Assembly: GCF_947495965.1 (NCBI RefSeq) | Contig: NZ_CANMBB010000002.1 | Span: forward strand, 682,001-746,000 | Length of the DNA: 64,000 bases | DNA from: an uncultured Maribacter sp. | GTDB lineage: Bacteria > Bacteroidota > Bacteroidia > Flavobacteriales > Flavobacteriaceae | Direction: 5' to 3' | Part shown: piece after piece, positions 51,821 through 60,942 of the stretch | How the letters are laid out: every line of letters starts with the position of its first letter | Position numbering within the stretch: position 1 is the stretch's first letter | The notes under the pieces: model-generated | Seen by the model: the letters and a program-made list of their open reading frames with translations, nothing else | Told to the model about the DNA's origin: nothing | The model's database searches: none | Translations under genes and position numbers: made by a program

Positions 51821-54673
51821 TTATTTACTCAAATACATTTTACGTCTTGAGTATAAGTTATAAAAATCATCATCTTTTAAACTATCTATAAATAAGATAC
51901 TCTCCCCAGTACTCTTCATTTCAGGGCCTAAGTTTTTATTTACATTAGGGAATTTATTAAAAGAGAACACAGGTTGTTTAATTGCATAACCATCTAACTG
52001 TGGGTTAAAATTAAAATCTTTTAATTTCTTATCCCCTATCATCACTTTAGTTGCATAATTAACATAAGGCTCCTTATATGCTTTCGCTATAAATGGCACC
52101 GTTCTAGAAGCTCTAGGGTTGGCTTCTATAATATAAACCGTATCATCTTTAATAGCAAACTGAATATTAATAAGACCTACTGTATTTAAAGCTAAAGCAA
52201 TTTTCTTTGTATGATCTTTTATTTGCTGCATTACAAACTCCCCTAAGTTAAAAGGTGGTAATGTAGAGTTACTATCTCCAGAGTGTACACCACAAGGCTC
52301 TATATGCTCCATGATACCTATGATGTAAACATCTTCTCCATCACAGATAGCATCGGCCTCTGCTTCTATTGCACCATCTAAATAGTGGTCTAAAAGAAGC
52401 TTATTCCCCGGAATAGATTTTAATAAATTAACAACATGCTCTTCTAACTCTTCTTTGTTAATTACAATTTTCATTCCTTGTCCACCTAGAACATAAGAAG
52501 GTCTAATTAATAAAGGAAAATCTAATTCATCTGCCAATGCAGAAGCTTCGTCTGCTGTCTCTGCTATTCCAAATTTTGGAAAAGGTATTTTTAAATCGGT
52601 CAATAAATCAGAAAAACGCCCTCTATCTTCTGCTAAATCTAAAGCATCAAAGCTAGTTCCTATAATCTTTACACCATATTTCTCTAATTTTTCTGCTAAT
52701 TTTAAAGCAGTTTGCCCTCCTAATTGTACAATAACTCCTTCTGGTTTTTCATGACGAATTATGTCATAAATATGTTCCCAGAATACTGGTTCAAAGTATA
52801 ATTTATCTGCTGTATCAAAATCGGTAGAAACCGTTTCTGGATTACAGTTAATCATAATAGTTTCATAACCACATTCTGCAGCTGCTAAAACACCATGTAC
52901 ACAACAGTAATCAAACTCTATTCCCTGACCTATTCGGTTTGGTCCTGAACCTAATACTACTATTTTTTTCTTATCGGTAACTTCACTGTCATTTGCAACA
53001 TAAAGTTCACCATCTGGAGTTTCTATTTCTGCTTCAAAAGTAGAATAGTAATATGGCGTCATTGCTTTAAACTCTGCCGCACAGGTATCTACAAGCTTGT
53101 ACACCCTGTTTATATTCATTTCTACTCTCTTGTTATAAACTTCGCTCTCATAACAATCTAACATATGTGCTATTTGGCGGTCTGCAAAACCTTTTTGCTT
53201 AGCCTCTAACATTAAATCTTTGTTTAATGATGCTATCGTGTAAGTAGAAATTTCTTTCTCTAAAAAGTGTAGTTCTTCATATTGTTTTAAGAACCACATA
53301 TCTATTTTTGTAATCTCATGGATTCTACTTAGTGGAATTCCAATTTGTATAGCATCATAAATAACAAAAACTCTATCCCAACTTGGAATTTTTAATTTGC
53401 TAATTATTTTTTCATAATCTGTGTATCCTTTACCATCGGCACCTAGACCATTACGCTTTATTTCTAAAGACTGTGTTGCTTTATGCAATGCTTCTTGGAA
53501 AGAACGGCCTATACCCATTACCTCTCCTACAGATTTCATTTGTAGACCTAAAGTACGATCAGAACCTTCGAACTTATCAAAATTCCAACGTGGTATTTTT
53601 ACAATAACATAATCTAAAGTAGGCTCAAATAATGCCGAAGTAGATTTTGTTATTTGATTATCTAACTCATCTAAATGATAGCCAATAGCCAATTTAGTAG
53701 CTATTTTTGCAATAGGATATCCTGTTGCTTTTGATGCTAATGCCGAAGAACGAGATACTCTAGGGTTAATTTCAATAGCAATAATATCTTCATTTTCATC
53801 TGGGCTTACGGCAAATTGTACATTACAACCTCCTGCAAAATCTCCAATACTACGCATCATATGTATAGCCATATCACGCATTTTCTGATACGTTTTATCC
53901 GAAAGTGTCATTGCTGGTGCCACCGTAATAGAATCTCCTGTATGAATACCCATTGGGTCCATATTTTCAATAGCACAAATAATTACTACATTATCATTCT
54001 TATCACGTAATAATTCTAATTCATATTCTTTCCAGCCCATTAAGGCTTTGTCTATCATTACTTCATGAATTGGCGATACTTCTAGACCAACACTAAGCAA
54101 TTCATCAAAATCTTCTGGTTTATATACTATTGATGCTCCTGCACCACCCAATGTGTAAGATGCCCTAATAACTAAAGGAAAACCAAATTCTTGTGCTATT
54201 TCCTTACCTTTTAAGAAAGATGTAGCAGTTGCTTGTGGAGCCATACCAACCCCAATTTTAAGCATTAATTCACGGAATTGTTCTCTATCTTCTGTAATAT
54301 TAATAGCATCAATATCTACTCCAATAAGCTCCACATTAAAATCTTCCCAAATTCCTTTTTCATCTGCCTCAATACATAAATTTAATGCAGTTTGCCCTCC
54401 CATTGTTGGTAAAACGGCATCTATATTAGGATGTTTTTTAAGAATCTCTATAATAGATTTTGTAGTTAAAGGCTTAAGGTATACGTGATCCGCCATAGAC
54501 GGGTCTGTCATAATTGTAGCTGGGTTGCTATTAATTAATACTGTTTCTATCCCTTCTTCACGTAAACTTCTAAGAGATTGAGAACCAGCATAATCAAACT
54601 CACAAGCTTGTCCAATAACTATTGGTCCGGATCCTATTAATAAAACGCATTTTAAATCTTTTCTTTTTGGCAT
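51821..54673 (-). CDS. carB: Carbamoyl-phosphate synthase large subunit, lacking the C-terminal allosteric domain
   Basis: A 950-residue synthetase making carbamoyl phosphate for pyrimidines and arginine. Two ATP-grasp halves are present. The first starts LLIGSGPIVIGQACEFDYAGSQ and the second VVLGSGPNRIGQGIEFDYCCVHG, each with its ATP-grasp core and the NPRxSRSS/NPRASRT motifs. The protein stops about 120 residues short of E. coli CarB (1073), just where the MGS-like allosteric domain begins, so UMP and ornithine control by that domain should be absent. carA is not in the window. It lies downstream of rpmH but behind its terminator. Confidence 0.95.
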   Translation of the reverse strand: MPKRKDLKCVLLIGSGPIVIGQACEFDYAGSQSLRSLREEGIETVLINSNPATIMTDPSMADHVYLKPLTTKSIIEILKKHPNIDAVLPTMGGQTALNLCIEADEKGIWEDFNVELIGVDIDAINITEDREQFRELMLKIGVGMAPQATATSFLKGKEIAQEFGFPLVIRASYTLGGAGASIVYKPEDFDELLSVGLEVSPIHEVMIDKALMGWKEYELELLRDKNDNVVIICAIENMDPMGIHTGDSITVAPAMTLSDKTYQKMRDMAIHMMRSIGDFAGGCNVQFAVSPDENEDIIAIEINPRVSRSSALASKATGYPIAKIATKLAIGYHLDELDNQITKSTSALFEPTLDYVIVKIPRWNFDKFEGSDRTLGLQMKSVGEVMGIGRSFQEALHKATQSLEIKRNGLGADGKGYTDYEKIISKLKIPSWDRVFVIYDAIQIGIPLSRIHEITKIDMWFLKQYEELHFLEKEISTYTIASLNKDLMLEAKQKGFADRQIAHMLDCYESEVYNKRVEMNINRVYKLVDTCAAEFKAMTPYYYSTFEAEIETPDGELYVANDSEVTDKKKIVVLGSGPNRIGQGIEFDYCCVHGVLAAAECGYETIMINCNPETVSTDFDTADKLYFEPVFWEHIYDIIRHEKPEGVIVQLGGQTALKLAEKLEKYGVKIIGTSFDALDLAEDRGRFSDLLTDLKIPFPKFGIAETADEASALADELDFPLLIRPSYVLGGQGMKIVINKEELEEHVVNLLKSIPGNKLLLDHYLDGAIEAEADAICDGEDVYIIGIMEHIEPCGVHSGDSNSTLPPFNLGEFVMQQIKDHTKKIALALNTVGLINIQFAIKDDTVYIIEANPRASRTVPFIAKAYKEPYVNYATKVMIGDKKLKDFNFNPQLDGYAIKQPVFSFNKFPNVNKNLGPEMKSTGESILFIDSLKDDDFYNLYSRRKMYLSK

Positions 54674-54718
54674 GGGTGTATTCTATAATTTGTGTTTCTA
54701 AAAAATTTGGTCAAAAAA

Positions 54719-54748
54719 AAGGTGCTACTCTTAAAAAAGTAACACCTT
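54719..54748 (-). terminator. Terminator of rpmH
   Basis: GGTGCTACT / AGTAACACC pairs completely on the minus-strand RNA with one G-U wobble and is followed by a run of eight T residues. It separates rpmH from carB. Confidence 0.75.
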
Positions 54749-54772
54749 AATATTTTTAAAATAATGAAATCA

Positions 54773-54940
54773 TTACTTCTTATGTCTTGTTTCAGATGAA
54801 ACAGTCAATTTCTTTCTTCCTTTAGCTCTTCTTCTAGCAAGAACTTTTCTTCCATTTACAGAAGCCATACGCTCTCTGAAACCATGTTTATTCTTTCTCT
54901 TACGCTTAGATGGCTGATATGTTCTTTTTTGTCCTGGCAT
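54773..54940 (-). CDS. rpmH: 50S ribosomal protein L34
   Basis: A 55-residue highly basic ribosomal protein beginning [20 protein letters not shown] and containing [21 protein letters not shown], the invariant L34 core. It is too short for usual ORF cut-offs. A textbook promoter lies upstream (55027-54996) and a terminator downstream, so it is monocistronic. The usual neighbours rnpA and dnaA are not here. Confidence 0.97.
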   Translation of the reverse strand: MPGQKRTYQPSKRKRKNKHGFRERMASVNGRKVLARRRAKGRKKLTVSSETRHKK

Positions 54941-54995
54941 TTTTTAATCCTTTTTGTTATTTTCAAAATTACGATCCTAACCGTAAAATCTGGGC

Positions 54996-55027
54996 GCAAA
55001 TATACAAAGAGTTTTTGCATTGACAAA
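54996..55027 (-). promoter_or_regulatory. Consensus Bacteroidota promoter of rpmH
   Basis: On the minus strand TTTG (plus-strand 55024-55027) is followed after exactly 19 bases by TATATTTGC (54996-55004). This is an ideal -33/-7 arrangement for the Bacteroidota primary sigma factor. The leader would be about 50 nt. Confidence 0.85.
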
Positions 55028-55060
55028 TCTAAATAAAAAAATATTTAGGATTGTTTTTAT

Positions 55061-55069
55061 TACTTTTGC
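55061..55069 (+). promoter_or_regulatory. -7 promoter element of the TPR-like membrane gene
   Basis: TACTTTTGC matches TAnnTTTGC about 80 bases before the start at 55152. The -33 part is weak. Confidence 0.5.
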
Positions 55070-55151
55070 CTGAATATTTTTAAAATGCTGTGTTTTAGCA
55101 AAAGTATATAGCATTTAAAGCTCTAAATTAAGTAAATAATATATAACCATA

Positions 55152-55667
55152 ATGTTCAACAAAAATTTAAAACTTGTAATTGCCGCTCTTATAATAGCTT
55201 ATGCTGTTTATCAATTTATAGAAGGAAACATTGGCAATGGTATTTCTTTACTCCTACTTTCTTCTATTTTCATTTTTCTTTATTTTAGAAATGAGATTAT
55301 TTTACTTTCTTTTTTAAGAATGCGTAAACAAGATTTAGCTGGGACAGAAAAATGGCTTTCCAAAATTAAAAATCCAGAAGCAGCTTTAACCGTTAAGCAA
55401 CAAGGTTATTTTAATTACTTACACGGAATTATAAACTCACAAACCAATTTAACTAAAGCTGAGAAATTCTTTAAAAAAGCCATTAAGTTAGGTTTAACCA
55501 TGGATTATGATTTAGCAATGGCAAAACTAAGTCTTGCAGGTATAGCAATGCAAAAAAGAAGAAAAAGAGAAGCTACTTCGCTATTGAGTGAAGCAAAAAA
55601 ACTAGATAAAAACAAAATGCTTACGGATCAGATAAAAATGATGCAACAGCAAATGAAAAAGATTTAA
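55152..55667 (+). CDS. Membrane protein with TPR-like helical tail
   Basis: A 171-residue protein with two N-terminal transmembrane helices (about 7-24 and 30-50) and a cytoplasmic all-helical tail. The tail resembles one to two tetratricopeptide repeats (GYFNYLHGIINSQTNLTKAEKFFKKAIKLGL and AMAKLSLAGIAMQKRRKREATSLLSEAKKL). Function unknown, possibly a small protein-interaction scaffold. Convergent with the lytic transglycosylase gene; the two share a terminator. Confidence 0.75.
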   Translation: MFNKNLKLVIAALIIAYAVYQFIEGNIGNGISLLLLSSIFIFLYFRNEIILLSFLRMRKQDLAGTEKWLSKIKNPEAALTVKQQGYFNYLHGIINSQTNLTKAEKFFKKAIKLGLTMDYDLAMAKLSLAGIAMQKRRKREATSLLSEAKKLDKNKMLTDQIKMMQQQMKKI

Positions 55668-55690
55668 CCTCTTTAAAACATTTTAAAACA

Positions 55691-55720
55691 AAAAGAGCTT
55701 TCTAAATAGAAAGCTCTTTT
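55691..55720. terminator. Bidirectional terminator
   Basis: AAAAGAGCTTTCT / AGAAAGCTCTTTT is a 13-bp perfect stem with a four-base loop, between the convergent TPR-like and lytic transglycosylase genes. Confidence 0.88.
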
Positions 55721-55741
55721 TGTTTTGTATAAACTACGCCA

Positions 55742-56689
55742 TTATTTTGCCGTATAATATCCTTTATTAGGAATTTCTAATACATACTTTTTTCTAGAAG
55801 CATTATTTAAATGCGCCTCTCTTAACCATGGGTTATGACGCTTTAAAATCTTATAATTAATCTCATATTTAGAAGCAAAATCTGCAAAGTTTGTTACTGG
55901 CTCATTAAGTTCTACTTTAAAAGTTGGTATTGCAGAATACATATCCTCTTTCTCAATATCAAATCCATATTTATCTGGGTTAGATAATATTTCTTTTATT
56001 GCCATGATTCTAAAAACATATCTTCCCGTTTCTTGCCCCAATAACAAATCATAATAATCATCTACCTTTTGTATTCCTAAGTATTTATTTATTGCCCCTG
56101 GACCTGCGTTATACGCTGCAGCAGTAAGTGTCCAACTTCCATATTTTTTATACCATCTATTTAAATAATCGCAAGCTACTTGTGTAGATTTTTCTAAATG
56201 ATACCTTTCATCTACATTAGAATTAATTTCTAAACCATATTCTTTTCCTGTACCTTTCATTATTTGCCAAAAACCTGTTGCTCCCGCATGAGAAACCACA
56301 TTGGTAAGCGCACTTTCTGCTACTGCTAGATATTTAAAATCATCTGGAATACCGTTTTTAGCCAAAATAGGCTCTATAATTGGAAAATACTTATTTGCTC
56401 TTTTCATTAAAAGTAATGCATTAGACTGCCAGTAGGTATTTACCAAAAATTCGCGATCTATACGCTCCATAATTTCTGGATCCTCTTGTGGCACTACTTC
56501 TTTTGCAAAATTTAAATCTGCAGGTATATCTATTGCTGTAATTCTATAAGAAGATTTGTCTACAGTCTCATCTGCCCTTATAGCTTTCTTTAATTCTTGT
56601 GTTTTATTTTCATCTTGTACCGCAAATATTAAAGTACTAACAACAAATACAACACCCAAAAGCATTAGTATATTTTTTAAAATCTTCAT
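55742..56689 (-). CDS. Lytic transglycosylase (SLT domain, MltD-like)
   Basis: A 315-residue exported murein lyase with an N-terminal signal/anchor helix (about 5-24). The SLT domain has the catalytic glutamate E125 in LAVAESALTN, followed by SHAGATGFWQIMKGTGKEYGL and the closing TLTAAAYNAGPGAINKYL. The C-terminal 50 residues (FADFASKYEINYKILKRHNPWL, then KKYVLEIP) look like a LysM-type peptidoglycan-binding unit. It cleaves the glycan strands of murein to 1,6-anhydromuropeptides. Confidence 0.93.
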   Translation of the reverse strand: MKILKNILMLLGVVFVVSTLIFAVQDENKTQELKKAIRADETVDKSSYRITAIDIPADLNFAKEVVPQEDPEIMERIDREFLVNTYWQSNALLLMKRANKYFPIIEPILAKNGIPDDFKYLAVAESALTNVVSHAGATGFWQIMKGTGKEYGLEINSNVDERYHLEKSTQVACDYLNRWYKKYGSWTLTAAAYNAGPGAINKYLGIQKVDDYYDLLLGQETGRYVFRIMAIKEILSNPDKYGFDIEKEDMYSAIPTFKVELNEPVTNFADFASKYEINYKILKRHNPWLREAHLNNASRKKYVLEIPNKGYYTAK

Positions 56690-56735
56690 AATTATTATCT
56701 ATAGTTTGTTACTCAAAGGTATTAATACAACTTTC

Positions 56736-57398
56736 TTATTCCAAAATAATTGTGGGTAGTTGCTCATTAAACCATTTGGCTCTATGAATTATCATGGTAT
56801 GCGTCCCATTTTTTACAGGAATACATTTTTCTATATTTTTTATTGGAAAAACAGAATCTTTTTCTCCTTGGATATGAACTAAACCTTTAACCTTTTTTTT
56901 AGGGTTAAAATTTATTATTTGGTCAATTGCCCAATCTATATAACGTTTATCTCTTACAGAAAGATATTCCTCATACAGAGCCAAACGTTTTGTAGCAGTT
57001 TCACCAAAAGCATATTTAGCTAACAACTCTACATTACTAACCAAACCCGTTGGCAGCAACTTATGTACTTTAGTATATTTTGCAAACAACATTCTTTTTG
57101 GTAGCTCTGCTTTACTTTTAACACTTGACACCACTATTACTTTTCTAAAATCCATATACTGCGCCATTTCCTGTACTAACATACCACCAAAAGAGACACC
57201 TAACAAGACAGATTTAGGGTGCTTTATCATAGCACACATCTTAATTGCATAAGCTTTTAAAGACATTCCCTTATCTGGCACAAACCACTCTAACCAATGT
57301 ATTTTAAACTTATTTCCTGGCAATTTTATACTTTTAAATATAGATGGATTTGCGGCCATCCCTGGCATTAAATAAACATGAACTAAAGAATCTTCCAT
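56736..57398 (-). CDS. Alpha/beta hydrolase
   Basis: A 220-residue small alpha/beta-hydrolase-fold protein without a signal peptide. The nucleophile elbow is GVSFGGM with S69, and an oxyanion-type segment MPGMAANPSIF lies near the N-terminus. A late histidine in NGTHTMIIHRAKWFNEQLP is the probable general base, and HIQGEKDSVFP carries an aspartate that may complete the triad. The substrate cannot be inferred. The gene is upstream of the transglycosylase on the same strand, 46 bases apart. Confidence 0.85.
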   Translation of the reverse strand: MEDSLVHVYLMPGMAANPSIFKSIKLPGNKFKIHWLEWFVPDKGMSLKAYAIKMCAMIKHPKSVLLGVSFGGMLVQEMAQYMDFRKVIVVSSVKSKAELPKRMLFAKYTKVHKLLPTGLVSNVELLAKYAFGETATKRLALYEEYLSVRDKRYIDWAIDQIINFNPKKKVKGLVHIQGEKDSVFPIKNIEKCIPVKNGTHTMIIHRAKWFNEQLPTIILE

Positions 57399-57565
57399 AT
57401 GAACCTGAATAGCTATAAACTAGGATTTTAGCTTTTTTTTTAGTAACTTTGAGTCTTGTACATTAAATACATTACACAAAGTGTTATTTCTTGTAAATGT
57501 ATGTAAAATTACAACTTAAGAACATTGTAATTTTTAACAAAGACCAAAAATTAAAATCTAACTAT

Positions 57566-57859
57566 ATGAATGAAGTAGAAATTAATGATAACAGTTTCTT
57601 GCGCCAATTTGAAACTACTGTTCAGGGGCATTTAGCAAAAATTGAATATTCTTCTCAAGAAAGAAAAGTTTTTTTAACTAAGCTTGTTATTCCTGAAGGT
57701 GTTACCAAAGAAGGTTTTAAAGAAGATTTCATTAAAGCTGTATTAAATACCATTCAAGAAAATAATTTAAGAGTTGTTCCTACAAGTCCAGAAATTGCTG
57801 GTTTTCTTAGAAAAAACAGACAATACAAAGGAATGCTCCCTATAGGTATTAGAATCTAA
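57566..57859 (+). CDS. Small GNAT-like N-acetyltransferase domain protein (YjdJ type)
   Basis: A 97-residue protein starting at 57566 (MNEVEINDNSFLRQFE); the frame extends upstream but those codons do not resemble the family. Residues about 22-45 (HLAKIEYSSQERKVFLTKLVIPEGV) and 70-90 (LRVVPTSPEIAGFLRKNRQYKGML) match the short COG2388-type acetyltransferase-like domain. Whether it acetylates anything is unknown. Convergent with mtaB across a shared terminator. Confidence 0.82.
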   Translation: MNEVEINDNSFLRQFETTVQGHLAKIEYSSQERKVFLTKLVIPEGVTKEGFKEDFIKAVLNTIQENNLRVVPTSPEIAGFLRKNRQYKGMLPIGIRI

Positions 57860-57881
57860 ATTTTAGATTAAGAAATTAAAA

Positions 57882-57908
57882 AGTCCCATTGTATTGGGAC
57901 TTTTTTTT
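57882..57908. terminator. Terminator between the acetyltransferase-like gene and mtaB
   Basis: AGTCCCA / TGGGACT stem with a six-base loop, followed by eight T residues on the plus strand and preceded by an A-run that serves the minus strand. Confidence 0.82.
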
Positions 57909-59235
57909 ATGCTGTAATTTTATTTTCCTTAAAATTAAACCTTACTAAACCATCTTCATCAATCTCGGTTAAAGTAACGGCACGCAATGTATTTACTAAA
58001 TCTGGATTCCATGGTGTTTTTACTTTTACATAATTCTCTGTAAAACCATGAATATACCCCTCTTTATTCTCCCCCTCAAACAGCACAGTTAACTCCTGTC
58101 CTATTTGACTCTCATAAAACGCTCTACGCTTCTTAACAGACAAACCTCTAAGCATTTTACTCCTCTTATGCCTTACATTTTTAGGAACCACGTTAGGCAT
58201 TAAAGCCGCTTCGGTATTTTCTCTTTCTGAGTACGTAAAAACGTGTAAATAAGATATATCTAAAGTAACCAAAAAGTTATAGGTTTCTAAAAATAACTCC
58301 TCTGTTTCTCCAGGGAAACCAACAATCACATCTACCCCAATACATGCATTTGGCATTGTTGCTTTAATTTTAGTTATCCTATCCACATATAAATTAGTTA
58401 AATACCTACGTTTCATAAGTTTTAACAATGTATCACTACCGCTTTGCAATGGAATATGAAAATGAGGCACAAAAGAACTACTATTTGCAACAAAATCTAT
58501 TGTTTCATTTTTAAGTAAATTAGGCTCTATAGAAGATATTCTTAATCTGTGTATCCCTTTTACAGTGTCTAATGCCTGTACTAAATCATAAAAAGTATGT
58601 TCATGTTTTTTGTTCCCAAACTCTCCTTTTCCGTAATCTCCTATATTTACCCCTGTAAGTACAATTTCTTTAATCCCTTTAGCCGATATTTCTGCAGCAT
58701 TTTTTAACACATTAGCCACAGAATCACTTCTTGAGATACCTCTTGCTAAAGGTATTGTACAATAAGTACATTTATAATCACAACCATCTTGTACTTTTAA
58801 AAAAGCTCTAGTCCTATCCCCTATAGCATAACTACCAACATAAAAATCTGCATCCTGAATTTCACAAGAATGCACCTCTCCAAAATCATTTTTAGTAAGG
58901 TCATTTATATAATCTGTTATCTTAAATTTTTCCGTTGCTCCTAAAACTAAATCCACCCCATGAACAGATGCTAATTCTTCTGGTTTTAATTGCGCATAAC
59001 AACCCACAGCTGCAACAAATGCTTCTGGATTAACTTTTTGTGCTTGCTTTACTATGGTCTTAAACTTTTTATCCGCATTTTCTGTAACAGAACATGTATT
59101 TATTACATACATATCTGCAGGTTCTGAAAATTCTACACGCTCAAAACCTTCTTTCGTAAAATCTCTAGCAATAGTAGAGGTTTCAGAAAAATTTAATTTA
59201 CAGCCTAATGTATAGAAAGCTACTTTTTTCTTCAT
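57907..59235 (-). CDS. mtaB: tRNA t6A37 methylthiotransferase MtaB
   Basis: A 442-residue radical-SAM enzyme that converts t6A37 of tRNAs reading ANN codons to ms2t6A. The N-terminal UPF0004 domain carries three cluster cysteines (LGCKLNFSE, NTCSVTENAD and VGCYAQLKP). The radical-SAM motif is DGCDYKCTYCTIPLARG, followed by the barrel and a C-terminal TRAM domain (LTVLFEGENKEGYIHGFTENYVKV). The three-base gap to the GlmU-like gene upstream suggests co-transcription with it. Confidence 0.95.
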   Translation of the reverse strand: MKKKVAFYTLGCKLNFSETSTIARDFTKEGFERVEFSEPADMYVINTCSVTENADKKFKTIVKQAQKVNPEAFVAAVGCYAQLKPEELASVHGVDLVLGATEKFKITDYINDLTKNDFGEVHSCEIQDADFYVGSYAIGDRTRAFLKVQDGCDYKCTYCTIPLARGISRSDSVANVLKNAAEISAKGIKEIVLTGVNIGDYGKGEFGNKKHEHTFYDLVQALDTVKGIHRLRISSIEPNLLKNETIDFVANSSSFVPHFHIPLQSGSDTLLKLMKRRYLTNLYVDRITKIKATMPNACIGVDVIVGFPGETEELFLETYNFLVTLDISYLHVFTYSERENTEAALMPNVVPKNVRHKRSKMLRGLSVKKRRAFYESQIGQELTVLFEGENKEGYIHGFTENYVKVKTPWNPDLVNTLRAVTLTEIDEDGLVRFNFKENKITA

Positions 59236-59237
59236 TA

Positions 59238-60413
59238 CTAATATTTACGCCATTTTGCAGTAAGTTCAAAAACCCTACTAAGTATATTAGCATCTATTTC
59301 AGTGAATTCTATACCTCTTCTTGCCATTACAACTTTAGCAACATCAAATGCTTTTTTAGGCGCATAACTAGCAAAACCATTAGCTCCTCCCCAACTAAAA
59401 CTTGGAACAAAATTTCTAGGAAATCCTGGTACATAAACATTTGTATTTACACCTATTACAGTACCTGTATTAAACATTGTATTTATAGCTGTTTTGCTAT
59501 GGTCTCCCATCATTAAACCACAAAATTGCAGTCCAGTTTGTTCAAAACTTTCCGACGCATAATTCCACAATTTTACTTTAGCATAATTATTCTTAAGATT
59601 AGAGTTATTAGTATCTGCTCCTAAATTACACCACTCTCCTAACACGGAGTTCCCTAAAAAACCATCATGACCTTTACTAGAATATCCAAAAATCACAGAA
59701 TTATTTACCTCTCCTCCAATTTTACTATACGGCCCTACAGTTGTTGCTCCATAAATTTTTGCACCTAATTTTACAGTAGCATGCTCACATAAAGCCAAAG
59801 CACCACGAATTATACTACCTTCCCATATTTCGGCATCTTTACCCACATAAATAGGACCATCTGTAGCATTTAATATTGCAAACTCTACTTTTGCTCCTTC
59901 TTCTAAAAAAATATTTTCTGGATGTATTACTCTGTTTGTATCTGAGATTGGTTCACTTTCTCGTCCTTCCGTGATAAAATCAAAATCGGCCTGCAGAGCT
60001 TCTGCGTTTTTAGAAAAAATATCCCATGTGTTTTCTATACGTAAAACATCCCCCCTATACTCTATATGCTTGTAGTTAGAAAAATCTACATCTTCTTGAG
60101 AATCTTTAGTAAAAAAAGCAATGACATCTTCGTTATAAAAAATAGCTTCGTTTTCCTTTAACCCTTTTACCAAGGTTACAATTTCTTTGTTTGGTATAAA
60201 TGAACTATTTAATAAAATATTTTCATCCATTTCTACCATAGGATATTTTTCTTCTAAATAATCCTCCGTAATTGTAGTGGTTGTTGTATTCAAGTATTTT
60301 TCCCATTTTTCTCTAATGGTAAGAATCCCAACACGAATATCTGCAACTGGCCTGGTTAATGTAAATGGAAATAAAGCTTCTCTAACAGTTCCATCAAAAA
60401 GAATATAATTCAT
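59238..60413 (-). CDS. GlmU-family protein (Bacteroidota type)
   Basis: A 391-residue protein of the alternative GlmU-like group found in Bacteroidota. The N-terminal part starts MNYILFDGTVREALFPFTLTRP and lacks the usual LxxGxGTRM pyrophosphorylase loop. The C-terminal part (about 165-360) is a left-handed beta helix with hexapeptide repeats (AEIWEGSIIRGALALCEHATVKLGAKIYG), as in acetyl- and nucleotidyltransferases. Probably involved in cell-wall amino sugar activation; the exact reaction is not established. Upstream of mtaB on the same strand. Confidence 0.87.
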   Translation of the reverse strand: MNYILFDGTVREALFPFTLTRPVADIRVGILTIREKWEKYLNTTTTTITEDYLEEKYPMVEMDENILLNSSFIPNKEIVTLVKGLKENEAIFYNEDVIAFFTKDSQEDVDFSNYKHIEYRGDVLRIENTWDIFSKNAEALQADFDFITEGRESEPISDTNRVIHPENIFLEEGAKVEFAILNATDGPIYVGKDAEIWEGSIIRGALALCEHATVKLGAKIYGATTVGPYSKIGGEVNNSVIFGYSSKGHDGFLGNSVLGEWCNLGADTNNSNLKNNYAKVKLWNYASESFEQTGLQFCGLMMGDHSKTAINTMFNTGTVIGVNTNVYVPGFPRNFVPSFSWGGANGFASYAPKKAFDVAKVVMARRGIEFTEIDANILSRVFELTAKWRKY

Positions 60414-60444
60414 GCGTTTAATTTTAATAAAATTAAAAAATAAA

Positions 60445-60471
60445 CGCCCTCGATAAAAATTACCGAGGGCG
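60445..60471 (-). terminator. Terminator of rpmE2
   Basis: CGCCCTCG / CGAGGGCG is an 8-bp GC-rich stem with an 11-base loop and is followed on the minus strand by a T-rich tract. It lies between the L31 gene and the GlmU-like gene. Confidence 0.8.
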
Positions 60472-60497
60472 CTAGTATATTATAAAAGTGAAATATG

Positions 60498-60773
60498 CTA
60501 TTCCTCTTCTTTCTTTTCAACTTTTGAAAACTTCTTGTACTTATTCTTAAACTTGTCAATACGACCAGCTGTATCTAAGAACTTAGCTTTACCAGTATAA
60601 AATGGGTGAGATGTTCTTGAAATTTCCAATTTTACTAAAGGATATTCAACGCCATCCACTTCTAAAGTTTCTTTTGTATCTGCAGTAGATTTTGTTAAAA
60701 ACACTTCGTCGTTAGACATGTCTTTGAATGCTACTAATCTATAATTTTCAGGGTGTATACCTTTTCTCATCAC
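60498..60773 (-). CDS. rpmE2: 50S ribosomal protein L31, type B
   Basis: A 91-residue ribosomal protein. [18 protein letters not shown] and [27 protein letters not shown] are typical of L31. There is no CxxC zinc motif, so this is the zinc-independent type B form, with the acidic tail KVEKKEEE. Two adjacent ATG codons (60773 and 60770) are possible starts. A promoter lies upstream and a terminator follows. Confidence 0.97.
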   Translation of the reverse strand: MMRKGIHPENYRLVAFKDMSNDEVFLTKSTADTKETLEVDGVEYPLVKLEISRTSHPFYTGKAKFLDTAGRIDKFKNKYKKFSKVEKKEEE

Positions 60774-60806
60774 TTATAACTTTAAATACTTTTCTCTTAA
60801 AGAGCT

Positions 60807-60837
60807 GCAAATTTAATTATTTTTTACAAATTGACAA
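60807..60837 (-). promoter_or_regulatory. Consensus promoter of rpmE2
   Basis: On the minus strand TTG (plus-strand 60835-60837) is followed after 19 bases by TAAATTTGC (60807-60815), the same arrangement as the rpmH promoter. Confidence 0.78.
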
Positions 60838-60942
60838 TCTTAAAACTCAAAAAAAATAGAAATAAATTATTATACTTTTATTTGTAACAAAAAATAAAAG
60901 GGAACAACTAATATATAATAACAACCAAAAATCGAATTAAAA

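Noticed and set aside
54773-55027. Possible replication origin near rpmH
   Set aside because: rpmH often neighbours oriC and dnaA, but no dnaA, dnaN, rnpA or cluster of DnaA boxes is present here.
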